The position numbers were made by a program, and so were the translations under genes. This document shows positions 27,729 through 36,205 of a DNA stretch of 54,414 nt, piece after piece (within the stretch, counting starts at the first letter, position 1; the number at the start of each line of letters is the position of its first letter). The stretch spans positions 1 to 54,414 of the forward strand of contig JAWXCB010000021.1 in the NCBI GenBank assembly GCA_034440455.1, in the 5' to 3' direction. The notes under the pieces were generated by a model that searched no databases, was not told the DNA's origin, and worked only from the letters and a program-made list of their open reading frames with translations. This DNA comes from JAWXCB01 sp034440455 (GTDB lineage Bacteria; Bacteroidota; Bacteroidia; Chitinophagales; CAIOSU01).

Positions 27729-28769
27729 ATGAAAACACAACTTGCAATTTGCACCGCATTTATTCTATTCGTTTTTATCTCCTGTAATAATCAGCAGCAG
27801 GCAACTACACAGGCTCCTGTGCCAACATCCGAAGAAGTAAACAAAAAATCTTATCTGGAAATTGTGAAGGCTTTTGAAACCGGAGTTACTGACAGCCTTG
27901 GTAAATATGTAAAGGAAAACTCCATTAATCATGGAACGCCTCCGCCCGGAATTACTACAACGGGTTTACAAGGACTTAAAGACAGGATTGCAATGTACAG
28001 AGCGTCATTTCCTGATATGAAAATGACGTTTCACCATGTAGTTGCTGATGGCGATATGCTGATGGCACACGCCACATGGTCAGGAACAAACTCAGGACCT
28101 TTTATGGGCGGACCTTCAACAGGAAAAACAGTTGCCAGTGAATTCGTTTACATCCTCCGGTTTGAAAACGGTAAAACTGCCGAGCATTGGGAAGTGGAAG
28201 ACAACTTGGGATTTATGATTCAGATGGGGCTGATTCCCCCACAGGGAGATGCGCCCGCTCCTGCAAACCATCCTACTTATGATTGGAATGCAACTGTTGC
28301 GAATGATTCCGCAAAGGAAGTGCAGATGAAGGCAAGCTATACTGCCATGATGGCGATGATTCAAGCAGGCGACCTTTCAACGCTTGACCAATATCTTGAT
28401 GCTGATTTTAAAGAACACATGAAAGTACCCGGTGTTGCTGTAGCAGATGGCATAGAAGGCGCAAAACAGATAATGGCAATGTGGAAACAGGCTTATCCCG
28501 ACCTGAAAGTAACAATTAATAAAGTGGCTGCTGAAGGAGATATGCTGATAGCTTACTTTACAAGCGAAGGTACATTTGCAGGCGGCATCCCGGGATTGCC
28601 GGCTGAAGCAATAGGAAAGAAAGTGAAAGCGGACGGAATAGATATTATTCGTTTCAATGCAGAGGGAAAGGCTGCGGAGCACTGGGATTTGACCGACCAC
28701 TACACGGAAATGATTCAACTCGGTTTACTTCCTGACCCCGCTGCGAGCGCTCAGCGTACCGCGAACTAA
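27729..28769 (+). CDS. Lipoprotein with two SnoaL-like (ester cyclase) domains
   Basis: This 346-residue protein has a lipoprotein signal peptide (IPLFVFIS-like hydrophobic stretch ending ISC, Cys at about 19). Two tandem copies of a SnoaL-like fold cover roughly residues 40-165 and 195-335. Parallel segments show the duplication: 'FPDMKMTFHHVVADGDMLMA' and 'YPDLKVTINKVAAEGDMLIA', then 'KTAEHWEVEDNLGFMIQMGL' and 'KAAEHWDLTDHYTEMIQLGL'. The fold is used by polyketide cyclases and many uncharacterised enzymes, so substrate and activity are unknown. A strong bidirectional terminator follows. Confidence 0.8.
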   Translation: MKTQLAICTAFILFVFISCNNQQQATTQAPVPTSEEVNKKSYLEIVKAFETGVTDSLGKYVKENSINHGTPPPGITTTGLQGLKDRIAMYRASFPDMKMTFHHVVADGDMLMAHATWSGTNSGPFMGGPSTGKTVASEFVYILRFENGKTAEHWEVEDNLGFMIQMGLIPPQGDAPAPANHPTYDWNATVANDSAKEVQMKASYTAMMAMIQAGDLSTLDQYLDADFKEHMKVPGVAVADGIEGAKQIMAMWKQAYPDLKVTINKVAAEGDMLIAYFTSEGTFAGGIPGLPAEAIGKKVKADGIDIIRFNAEGKAAEHWDLTDHYTEMIQLGLLPDPAASAQRTAN

Positions 28770-28788
28770 CACGATTCTGTTTCTAAAC

Positions 28789-28821
28789 AAAAAAGCCTTC
28801 TGAAAATCAGAAGGCTTTTTT
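28789..28821. terminator. Bidirectional intrinsic terminator
   Basis: This is a 15-base perfect stem (AAAAAAGCCTTCTGA with TCAGAAGGCTTTTTT) and a 3-base loop. T-tracts on both strands serve the SnoaL gene on the left and rplS on the right. Confidence 0.9.
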
Positions 28822-28840
28822 ATTAGGGGATTATAAGGAA

Positions 28841-29227
28841 TTACTTTGCGGCTGCAACTGGAGCTCGTTGATCTTCTCCGTAGCTCCTCTTTTCTTCAAT
28901 TCTTGACTTCTTGCCTCTCAGGTCGCGTTGATAGAAGATACGCGCACGTCTCACCTTGCCTGATTTATTTAATTCAATGCCGCTGATATTTGGGGAATAA
29001 TAGGGAAATACTCTTTCTACGCCAACACCATTGGATATTTTACGCACAGTAAATGTTGCAGTAAGCCCGGAGCCTCTTAATTGAATCACATCACCGCGAA
29101 AAGGCTGAACTCTTTCTTTGGTTCCTTCAATAATCTTGTATTGCACGGTGATATTGTCACCAGCCTTGAATTTGGGGTAGTTTTTAGCCGGGGTAAGCGA
29201 CTTTTCGATAGATTTTAACTTGTCCAT
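28841..29227 (-). CDS. rplS: 50S ribosomal protein L19
   Basis: This is ribosomal protein L19 (128 residues), located at the interface of the 30S and 50S subunits. The signature 'FRGDVIQLRGSGLTATFTVR' and 'GVGVERVFPYYSPNISGIEL' is clear, followed by 'GKVRRARIFYQRDLRGK'. A short Bacteroidota-like C-terminal extension with GEDQRAPVAAAK is present. It stands as a single gene between a terminator and the outer-membrane protein gene, with its own promoter element at 29266-29273. Confidence 0.97.
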   Translation of the reverse strand: MDKLKSIEKSLTPAKNYPKFKAGDNITVQYKIIEGTKERVQPFRGDVIQLRGSGLTATFTVRKISNGVGVERVFPYYSPNISGIELNKSGKVRRARIFYQRDLRGKKSRIEEKRSYGEDQRAPVAAAK

Positions 29228-29265
29228 GGCACAGCCGGTTTTGTTGTCGTTTTTAAATTGGTTGG

Positions 29266-29273
29266 CAAAGGTA
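29266..29273 (-). promoter_or_regulatory. -7 promoter element for rplS
   Basis: On the minus strand the sequence is TACCTTTG, an exact TAnnTTTG, 39 bases before the rplS ATG. No clear -33 box is present. Confidence 0.5.
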
Positions 29274-29334
29274 ATTGTTTTCTGAATAAAATGTAAAAAC
29301 AGTTTGAAATACTCCGACAGGATAGAAGGATTCC

Positions 29335-31425
29335 TTAAAACTTGAACCTTACCTGCCCTCTTATTTCGTTGCGCACATTCCCGTCAATTTCATCTAACCC
29401 TGAGCCGATAGTTACTTGATTAGAAACATACGCTTGCGCAAAACGCAGCCACAGGTCAATATTGCGCGTTGCCTTGTAGCTCAACACAAGATAAAAGCGC
29501 GTGCCTTTGTTGTAAAATCCCGGAATAGAATAAGAGTAGAGCACATCATCTTCATAAGCATACACGCGCGAATCATAGCTCTTTGTATCGAACAATGCGA
29601 AGCGCGCAGAAACGCTTAATGGAAAACCCAGCGCTGAATACGTTATATCCTGAAAAATCAGATACCCGTTTTCTTTTTCACCGTCATTAAAAATCACATA
29701 CTCAAAGCGGTTTTCAAGAGTGATGGATTCCGAAACTTTGTAACGCGCATTAAAGCGGATGTTTTGCTTGTTTACATCCGCAAGTACGTCTAATTTGGAA
29801 GTATTGCCCGGCTCGTTTTCCTGTTTCGTTTCATTTTTATAGCGACCGTAGAGTTCAATTTTTTTTGTCGGCTTCCACGTTAGTTGCGCAAGGAAGTCAA
29901 TGCCGTTTGAAGGCGCGTCCACCTGATAGCGCAGCCACGGAAATTTAAAATAATCAATGTAGGTATCTAACTGAATTTTCTTGAACGGCTTTAGAGAGAT
30001 GCCTGCATAAATGCCCTGTTCATTAAAAGGATTGCGCGATTCGCCAAACGGATTTGCGAAAAAACTGAAGTAATCTTTTTGGTAATAGCGATACGCAACG
30101 CTGATATCCACCTTTGGGTCAAGGCTGGCGATGAAGCCGTACAGCATGGCGACTGACCAGTTGTTGCGCAGCGCAACTTCACCGAAGAAGTAAAAATTCT
30201 TAATCAACAGCGCGTAATCCATGCCGAAGTTGGTGAGACGGTCGCCTGAAAATTGAAACTGGTTGTAAGGAGAAGTATTCGCGCCAAGCGGGAAATCCAA
30301 TCGCGTGTGCGTGGCAGTGAGCGCAAGATGCGAAGCGCGTTTTTGAAACTTGATATGCCCGCCCGTAATCAGTTGCTTTGCTGCATCTTTATCTTCCAGT
30401 TCTGATTCCGTCCGATGCAAGCCTGACTCTTGCAAGGATGTAGCTTGAGAAATAAAGTCATCCTCAAGTGTATCCACCAGCAGTTCAATGTTTGCATCTT
30501 TACGGTCTTGCGAAAAGAATCCGGTGATTTCAAAATTGCCCGCTTCGATTGTTGTTCCGATGCCGCGCAAAAAATTGTTTTCATCAACTGAAGTATAAGG
30601 CTTCAATGCTTCGCTTGATTTTTTGATATTGGTAACGAATGGACTTTTTCCGAATCCAAAACCCGACCACATAATTAGCCCCTGTCCGAACTTGGCTTCA
30701 AAATCGCCCACTGCAATGCTTTTGAAGATGCTTGCATTGCGCACGAATAGATGTCCCGAATAGAAATCATAACCGCGCGGCTGTGTGTCGTGAAAAAATT
30801 CTTCGCCCGCATCTTTTTCCGCAGTAAATCCATAGGAAAGTTTGTTGGGAAAATTGTAGCGAAAGCGCGTATAAAATCTTGAAGGATTGCCTGCATAGCG
30901 CGTTCCCGTTTCGCCTGAATCAAGCGGAACATAGCCATCCTGCTCTTCGAGAATTTGTGAGTAGCGCAAATACAATTCAAAGTCGCCTTCAAACAACAAT
31001 TGTTTTATGGACTGAATCTGGTAATCGTCAATATCGCTGCGCACGGTAACAAAAGGCAACATGCGCGTAATTGCATCAACATCCATATATTCCACCGCTT
31101 GCAATTCATAGATGCTGATGAAATTGCCAAACTGCTCGCGGTGACGGACAACAGCATCCGCCTGTTCGGGCGACAACAGCCGCAGGTTGGTTAAATCTTC
31201 ATACGAAGCGCGATTGAGGTTCATCGGCTTTTGATAGAGGTCAACCAATTGTTCAAGAAATGCATCGAGATTAAATGCCGCATCCGTTTCTTCCGAAACG
31301 GTTTCTAAAATCTGTGTGATGTCATCACGGATTTCTTCAATCGAAGGTTTTTGTTTGCGCTCTTGCGCCAAGGAAATGTAAGGGAGTATAAATAGGAAAA
31401 GCAAATAGAGAAGCAATGAGCGCAA
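29335..31425 (-). CDS. Outer-membrane beta-barrel protein with helix-hairpin-helix domain
   Basis: The frame is open upstream to 31626, overlapping the previous gene, but the first part encodes no signal peptide. A TTG at 31425 preceded by AGGGGG gives a good signal peptide (RSLLLYLLFLFILPYISLAQ) and about 696 residues, so I use it. After the signal there is a ComEA-like helix-hairpin-helix stretch ('MNLNRASYEDLTNLRLL', 'QADAVVRHREQFGNF'). The remaining 550 or so residues look like strands of a large barrel ('FRYNFPNKLSYGFTAEKDAG', 'RNIDLWLRFAQAYVSNQVTI', final IRGQVRFKF). Function is unknown. It follows the PorV-like gene on the same strand. Confidence 0.75.
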   Translation of the reverse strand: MRSLLLYLLFLFILPYISLAQERKQKPSIEEIRDDITQILETVSEETDAAFNLDAFLEQLVDLYQKPMNLNRASYEDLTNLRLLSPEQADAVVRHREQFGNFISIYELQAVEYMDVDAITRMLPFVTVRSDIDDYQIQSIKQLLFEGDFELYLRYSQILEEQDGYVPLDSGETGTRYAGNPSRFYTRFRYNFPNKLSYGFTAEKDAGEEFFHDTQPRGYDFYSGHLFVRNASIFKSIAVGDFEAKFGQGLIMWSGFGFGKSPFVTNIKKSSEALKPYTSVDENNFLRGIGTTIEAGNFEITGFFSQDRKDANIELLVDTLEDDFISQATSLQESGLHRTESELEDKDAAKQLITGGHIKFQKRASHLALTATHTRLDFPLGANTSPYNQFQFSGDRLTNFGMDYALLIKNFYFFGEVALRNNWSVAMLYGFIASLDPKVDISVAYRYYQKDYFSFFANPFGESRNPFNEQGIYAGISLKPFKKIQLDTYIDYFKFPWLRYQVDAPSNGIDFLAQLTWKPTKKIELYGRYKNETKQENEPGNTSKLDVLADVNKQNIRFNARYKVSESITLENRFEYVIFNDGEKENGYLIFQDITYSALGFPLSVSARFALFDTKSYDSRVYAYEDDVLYSYSIPGFYNKGTRFYLVLSYKATRNIDLWLRFAQAYVSNQVTIGSGLDEIDGNVRNEIRGQVRFKF

Positions 31426-31543
31426 GTCGTTCCCCCTTTTAGGGAGAATACAAAGGGGTAAATCCAATAAAAGCAAATCCTTAAATTTCGGATTACCTCT
31501 CTGTGCCTTCCGCCTGAGGCGGAGAGAAGCCTCGCTCGTTGCT

Positions 31544-32377
31544 TTATTGTTTTCGCGCAAACGCATACGTAAGCGAAAGGTGTGGTGAAACGCCCAACTG
31601 CGGATGAAACAGGGAAGCGGCATCAATGGTCAGGTTTTTTAAATACAAACCGATTCCGAATGCGGCTTGAAAGGGATTTGCATTGAATCCTCCGCGCAAT
31701 GCTAATTTTTCCACCACGCGATATTCCACTCCCGCTTTAAACACGGGCGCGTAATCCAAATCTTTCTCCACCTCAGCAAGTACGGATACTTTTTTCGATG
31801 GCGAATAATTCAGCCCGAACCGCATCACGGTGGGAAGTTTTTCATCGGTTTCTTCATCGAGCGTGAGCCTCAACGGATTGTTGATGTGCGCGCCTGCGAG
31901 TAATTTTTCAGGCACAAGAAAATATTGCACGCCTGCTTCAAACGTGAAAAGGTTTTTGCTGCCATATTCGCTGATGCGGAAATTCAGATAGTCGAATTGT
32001 AGTCCGAATGAAAACCGGTCTCCGAAACTTTTTGCGAACGCAATTCCGATTTTGCTTTCGCTGAAAAGACTTGTGCCGGAGTAATGCACACCCAAGCCAA
32101 ACACTCCTGTTTTAGTGGGCAACACTGCTGCCGCATCCATCAGCGAGAGTTCTTTCACGAGGAATTTATTTTTTGCCGAAATTCCGAAAGTGTATTTTTT
32201 CAAAAAGCCGATGCCCGCCTGATTATTGCTCACCGAAAAAACATCTGAGATTGCTGAAGTGTGATTTCCTAATGCAGAGGAACGCGCGCCTACTGCATCA
32301 TCAAATGAGCCGGCAAGTATCGAAGGGCACAAGAATGAAAATGCTGTAAATAAAATAATGAAGTATTTCACAATCAC
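31544..32377 (-). CDS. PorV/PorQ-like outer-membrane protein
   Basis: This 277-residue protein has a signal peptide (ending CPSILAG). Its N-terminal 'GARSSALGNHTSAISDVFS' with 'NNQAGIGFL' is the PorV/PorQ/FadL-superfamily hallmark in Bacteroidota. The rest reads as alternating barrel strands. PorV and PorQ are outer-membrane parts of the T9SS; PorV-like paralogues are common and this one need not be the core component. It precedes the helix-hairpin-helix barrel gene, so the two may form an outer-membrane pair. Confidence 0.75.
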   Translation of the reverse strand: MIVKYFIILFTAFSFLCPSILAGSFDDAVGARSSALGNHTSAISDVFSVSNNQAGIGFLKKYTFGISAKNKFLVKELSLMDAAAVLPTKTGVFGLGVHYSGTSLFSESKIGIAFAKSFGDRFSFGLQFDYLNFRISEYGSKNLFTFEAGVQYFLVPEKLLAGAHINNPLRLTLDEETDEKLPTVMRFGLNYSPSKKVSVLAEVEKDLDYAPVFKAGVEYRVVEKLALRGGFNANPFQAAFGIGLYLKNLTIDAASLFHPQLGVSPHLSLTYAFARKQ

Positions 32378-32990
32378 TCTTTCGTGGAAAACGTGTTGTC
32401 AAAATACAGTTTTCAATTTAAATGACTGGTTAAATTTTCATTTCTCAATAAGAAGTAGCAAAATGTTGGCGCTTACTTACCTCATTTCTTTATCGCCTTT
32501 TCTGATAGCGTATTCTTTTAGGCGGCAGCAGTATCTATCGAATAAAAACAACGGGGCGGGTGACATGCTCCCGCACATGCGCATTGGCGTCAACCTAAGA
32601 CATAAGTTTTATATCATCCCTTCGGGATTTTAAGGTGATTCAATCAATTTATTTCTATAAAAATGTCACTTCTTCAGAGTTAAAATGCAATCAATCCCGA
32701 AGTGATGAAATTATTACAGTAACGAAAAAAAGACGGCAACCTAACCCCAAAGGGGTGAAATAAATTTTATGATAATAGAAACACCAAAATCAAAGCACAA
32801 CAAGGTGTTTAAGTTGAATTATCAAAATTAGGTTGATGCCAATGCGCTCATGCGGGATTCCGGCATTCCTTACTTGCTTTCTGATTATCCCCCAATGTAG
32901 CACAAGCACAGTGCAAGTGTCCCTTGATTAGCAATATGATTTAAATGCGTGTTGCCCAGCTCGCTTATCCCAAACTCACGTTTAACTTCT
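32378..32990. other. Gene-poor gap with repeat element before pyrR
   Basis: No supported gene. It contains an inverted-repeat element (32570-32856) enclosing several palindromic units, and low-complexity AT-rich sequence elsewhere. Confidence 0.5.
32570..32856. repeat. MITE-like element with 29-base inverted termini
   Basis: CCCGCACATGCGCATTGG... at 32570-32598 and its reverse complement at 32828-32856 match at 25 of 29 positions. Inside are four palindromic units. Two in one direction are near 32612 (CATCCCTTCGGGATT) and 32668 (CACTTCTTCAGAGTT). Two in the other direction are near 32693 (AATCCCGAAGTGATG) and 32742 (AACCCCAAAGGGGTG). No coding capacity is evident. Confidence 0.6.
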
Positions 32991-32998
32991 TATATTTG
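32991..32998 (+). promoter_or_regulatory. -7 promoter element for pyrR
   Basis: TATATTTG matches TAnnTTTG exactly and ends 16 bases before the pyrR ATG, giving a very short 5' leader. It argues for the ATG at 33015 and against the upstream GTG at 32949. Confidence 0.55.
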
Positions 32999-33014
32999 CC
33001 TAGCCAAAAACGGA

Positions 33015-33560
33015 ATGCCCGCCCGCGTAATACTTGATAGCAAAAAATTCGCCCTCACCCTTGACCGGCTTTGCTATCAATTGATTGAAAATCACAAAGA
33101 TTTCTCTGATAGTGTGATTATTGGTATCCAGCCGCGCGGAGTGCCGCTTGCCAACCGTATTCACCAGCGACTGAAAGAAATTCAAAAAGATGCCAAACTG
33201 CAATATGGCGTACTTGACATCACGTTTTATCGCGATGATTTTCGCAGAAGGGATGAAGAGCCGACTCCGCGCGAAACGAATATTGACTTTTCTATAGAAG
33301 GAAAAAATGTGGTGTTGGTGGACGATGTGCTTTATACCGCCCGCACGATTCGCGCTGCGTTTGATGCGCTGCTGGCGCACGGCAGACCTGACAAGGTGGA
33401 GTTGCTCGTGCTGATTGACCGCAGATTGAGCCGTCACATTCCTATTCAGCCAACTTATGTTGGCAAAACGATTGACGCAATTGAATCAGAATATGTGAAG
33501 GTAGATTGGAAAGAAGAAGACGGAGAAGATAAAGTAGTGATTTTACCAAAGAAAGATTGA
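33015..33560 (+). CDS. pyrR: Bifunctional pyr regulator / uracil phosphoribosyltransferase PyrR
   Basis: This protein (181 residues from ATG 33015) has the PyrR features 'IIGIQPRGVPLANRI', the PRPP motif 'VVLVDDVLYTARTIRAAFDAL' and 'LLVLIDRRLSRHIPIQPTYVG'. PyrR binds mRNA of pyrimidine genes in Firmicutes and also has uracil phosphoribosyltransferase activity. The open frame reaches back to a GTG at 32949, but that would precede the promoter element. It is followed after about 185 bases by pyrB. No attenuator stem-loop could be recognised upstream, so regulation here may differ. Confidence 0.92.
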   Translation: MPARVILDSKKFALTLDRLCYQLIENHKDFSDSVIIGIQPRGVPLANRIHQRLKEIQKDAKLQYGVLDITFYRDDFRRRDEEPTPRETNIDFSIEGKNVVLVDDVLYTARTIRAAFDALLAHGRPDKVELLVLIDRRLSRHIPIQPTYVGKTIDAIESEYVKVDWKEEDGEDKVVILPKKD

Positions 33561-33745
33561 TTTGCTAATGTGCCGATATGCTAATATGCCGATGGTTTTA
33601 AATGTTCCCCTTCTGGGAATGATTTTGCGGGCGAGCGAAGTCTGCCTTCGGTTGACTTCGGCAGATAAAGGGGATGCGTTGGCAACGAGCGCAAGGCAGG
33701 GGGATGAGTACTTAAAACTTAGAACTTAATACTTACGACTATAAA

Positions 33746-34687
33746 ATGAGCGCACTCAGTGTCAGACATCTCTTGGGAATTCAAAACATCACCCGCGATG
33801 ACATTGAGTTGATTTTATCAACTGCGGATAAATACAAAGATGTGTTGAGCCGCCCGATTAAGAAAGTGCCATCGCTGCGCGACATCACGATAGCCAATCT
33901 TTTCTTTGAAAATTCTACGCGCACACGCATCTCGTTCGAGCTTGCTGAAAAACGCCTTTCTGCCGACATCATTAATTTTTCTTCCGCGCAATCTTCCGTA
34001 AAAAAAGGTGAAACGCTGATTGACACCGTGAACAATATCCTCGCGATGAAGGTGGATATGATAGTGATGCGCCATGCCAGCGCGGGTGCGCCTGTATTTC
34101 TGTCTAAACATATCAAAGCACAAATCATAAATGCGGGCGATGGCACGCATGAACATCCCACGCAGGCGTTGCTTGATGCGTATTCCATTCGTGAGAAGCT
34201 AAAGTTGAAATCTTTTAAGGGCGTTCATGTTGCGATTTTCGGAGACATTCTGCATTCGCGCGTTGCGCTCTCGAATATTTTCTGCTTGCAAAAATTAGGA
34301 GCGGAAGTGATGGTGTGCGGTCCGCCCACATTGATTCCGAAATATATCGGTGAACTCGGAGTGAAGGTTTCTTATGATGTGAAGGAAGCGCTAAAATGGT
34401 GTGATGTTGCGAATGTGCTGCGCATTCAATTAGAACGGCAAAAGAGCCAGTTCTTTCCTTCGCTGCGCGAATACGCAATTTATTATGGCATCAACAAGGC
34501 ATTGCTCGACAGCCTGAATAAAGACATCGTCATCATGCACCCCGGTCCAATCAATCGTGGTGTTGAACTTTCATCGGATGTTGCGGATGACCCAAGTCGC
34601 TCGATTATTCTCGACCAGGTAGAAAATGGCGTAGCCGTGCGCATGGCAGTGCTATATCTGCTTGCAGGAAAGATTAGCGAAGCATAG
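33746..34687 (+). CDS. pyrB: Aspartate carbamoyltransferase catalytic chain
   Basis: This enzyme catalyses the committed step of pyrimidine synthesis, joining carbamoyl phosphate to aspartate. It has 313 residues, with the carbamoyl-phosphate loop 'FFENSTRTRISFELA' (residues 53-67), 'HPTQALLDAYSI' and 'MHPGPINRGVELSSDV'. The regulatory PyrI subunit gene is not next to it, so it could be an unregulated trimer. It lies downstream of pyrR in the same direction, with a 185-base spacer that contains AT-rich word repeats. Confidence 0.95.
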   Translation: MSALSVRHLLGIQNITRDDIELILSTADKYKDVLSRPIKKVPSLRDITIANLFFENSTRTRISFELAEKRLSADIINFSSAQSSVKKGETLIDTVNNILAMKVDMIVMRHASAGAPVFLSKHIKAQIINAGDGTHEHPTQALLDAYSIREKLKLKSFKGVHVAIFGDILHSRVALSNIFCLQKLGAEVMVCGPPTLIPKYIGELGVKVSYDVKEALKWCDVANVLRIQLERQKSQFFPSLREYAIYYGINKALLDSLNKDIVIMHPGPINRGVELSSDVADDPSRSIILDQVENGVAVRMAVLYLLAGKISEA

Positions 34688-34780
34688 ATTTTATTCGAAA
34701 ATCATTTCGACAAGATCTTCATTTTTCTCCTCTGATAAGTCCGATAGAATTTTTATTTTGCGGCATAATTTTTTTAAAAA

Positions 34781-35281
34781 ATGAAAATAATCCGTTTTGA
34801 AATTCAGGTAGAAGAAGTGGAAGACATCGTCCGCGAAATTGAAGTGAAGCCTGCGCACACGTTCAAAGATTTGGGCGATGCAATTCTACAGGCGTTTAAC
34901 ATTAAAGCCACGCGGGGCGCATCGTTTTTCACCTGCAACACCAAGTGGCAAAAGCTCAATGAAATCACGCTCGGCAAAGAAAGCCGTTTTGAAAAACCCA
35001 TTAACGGACTGAAAAGCTCCATTGAGAAAGTATTGAAAGAAACTACGCGCTTCAGCTTTTATTCCGAAGACGTTCCGCAATTCACATTTATGATGGCGGC
35101 TGAAGAAAAAGAATCGAAAGCCGACCCCAAAAAATTCCCGCGCATCGCAAAGTCAGTAGGCAGCTTGCCCGGTCCGTCATCAAAAGCTTTTACCGACAGC
35201 ATTTTAGATGATTTCAGCAAGCAAACTGGCGAAGTGTATGACGAGTCTGACAGCGACCTTACCACTACGGATAAGGCGTAG
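34781..35281 (+). CDS. pRiA4b ORF-3 / IS1096 passenger-like protein
   Basis: This 166-residue protein has the 'PAHTFKDLGDAILQAFN' and 'SFFTCNTKWQKLNEITLG' segments of the pRiA4b ORF-3-like family, known from plasmids and as passenger genes of IS1096 but also found as chromosomal Bacteroidota genes. The acidic C-terminal tail (DESDSDLTTTDKA) is disordered. Function is unknown. It ends 15 bases before the miaA ATG and is probably in one operon with miaA and the peptidase gene. Confidence 0.75.
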   Translation: MKIIRFEIQVEEVEDIVREIEVKPAHTFKDLGDAILQAFNIKATRGASFFTCNTKWQKLNEITLGKESRFEKPINGLKSSIEKVLKETTRFSFYSEDVPQFTFMMAAEEKESKADPKKFPRIAKSVGSLPGPSSKAFTDSILDDFSKQTGEVYDESDSDLTTTDKA

Positions 35282-35296
35282 TTGTTTTCCTTCTCA

Positions 35297-36205
35297 ATGA
35301 AGAAAACGCTCCTTGTTATTATTGGTCCCACCGCCATTGGCAAAACCGAACTCGCCATTGAACTTGCGCAGCATTTCAATACTGAAATTCTCTCTGCCGA
35401 TTCCCGCCAGTTTTATCACGAACTGAATGTTGGCGTTGCGCGTCCGGGTGAACAGCAACTAAAATCAGCGCAGCATCATTTTATCGCTTGCCGCTCGGTG
35501 CGCGAAGAATATAATGCGGGCGAATATGAAAAAGACGCGCTCGCATGTCTGGAGAAAATTTTCAGCAAACAGGATGTCGCTATTCTTATTGGCGGCTCCG
35601 GATTATATGTTCGCGCAGTGTGCGTTGGATTTGATGACTTGCCGTCCGGTGATGAATTAATTCGCGAGCAGCTGGAGAATGAATTAAAAGAAAAAGGATT
35701 AAATCATCTTCAGGATGAATTGCAAAAAGCCGACCCTGAATATTTTAAAACTGCAGATATTCAAAACCCGAGAAGGGTAATGCGGGCATTGGAAGTTTAT
35801 CGCAGAACGGGCAAACCATTTTCTGCGCATCACACGCCTGCTAAAGCAACGCGAAATTTTCACATCCTGAAAATCGGGCTGAATACTGACAGAAAAATAC
35901 TTTACGAGCGTATTAATCAGCGCGTGGATGTGATGTTTCAAAACGGTTTGGAAGAGGAAGCGAAAGCATTACTTCCACTGCGTTCATGCAAAGCGATGCA
36001 AACGGTAGGCTATCAGGAATTATTCAATTACTTTGAAGGCAAGATAGACAAGCAAACAACAATCAGCCTTATCAAACAGCACACGCGCAATTTTGCAAAA
36101 CGCCAATTGACATGGTTCCGAAAAGAAAAAGACATTCGCTGGTTTGATTCGAATTCTGAGCAGGAAATCATTGCGCACATCAACTATGAAATAGCAAAAA
36201 CATGA
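35297..36205 (+). CDS. miaA: tRNA dimethylallyltransferase
   Basis: This enzyme adds the dimethylallyl group to A37 of tRNAs reading UNN codons. The P-loop 'IIGPTAIGKTELAIELA', the 'SADSRQFYHELNVGVARP' and 'LIGGSGLYVRAV' motifs and the C-terminal 'ARRQLTWFR'-like 'FAKRQLTWFRKEKDIRWF' are present. The frame opens at a TTG at 35282, but the ATG at 35297 (MKKTLLVIIGPT) fits the family start and gives 302 residues. It overlaps the next gene by 4 bases (ATGA). Confidence 0.95.
   Translation: MKKTLLVIIGPTAIGKTELAIELAQHFNTEILSADSRQFYHELNVGVARPGEQQLKSAQHHFIACRSVREEYNAGEYEKDALACLEKIFSKQDVAILIGGSGLYVRAVCVGFDDLPSGDELIREQLENELKEKGLNHLQDELQKADPEYFKTADIQNPRRVMRALEVYRRTGKPFSAHHTPAKATRNFHILKIGLNTDRKILYERINQRVDVMFQNGLEEEAKALLPLRSCKAMQTVGYQELFNYFEGKIDKQTTISLIKQHTRNFAKRQLTWFRKEKDIRWFDSNSEQEIIAHINYEIAKT

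Noticed and set aside
32358..32633. 91-codon frame over the left end of the inverted-repeat element
   Set aside because: No signal or domain, and it ends inside a palindromic unit; composition looks non-coding.
33561..33745. Possible PyrR-binding attenuator between pyrR and pyrB
   Set aside because: Only word-like repeats and a TTCCCCTTCTGGGAA palindrome are seen, with no terminator U-tract or antiterminator alternative.
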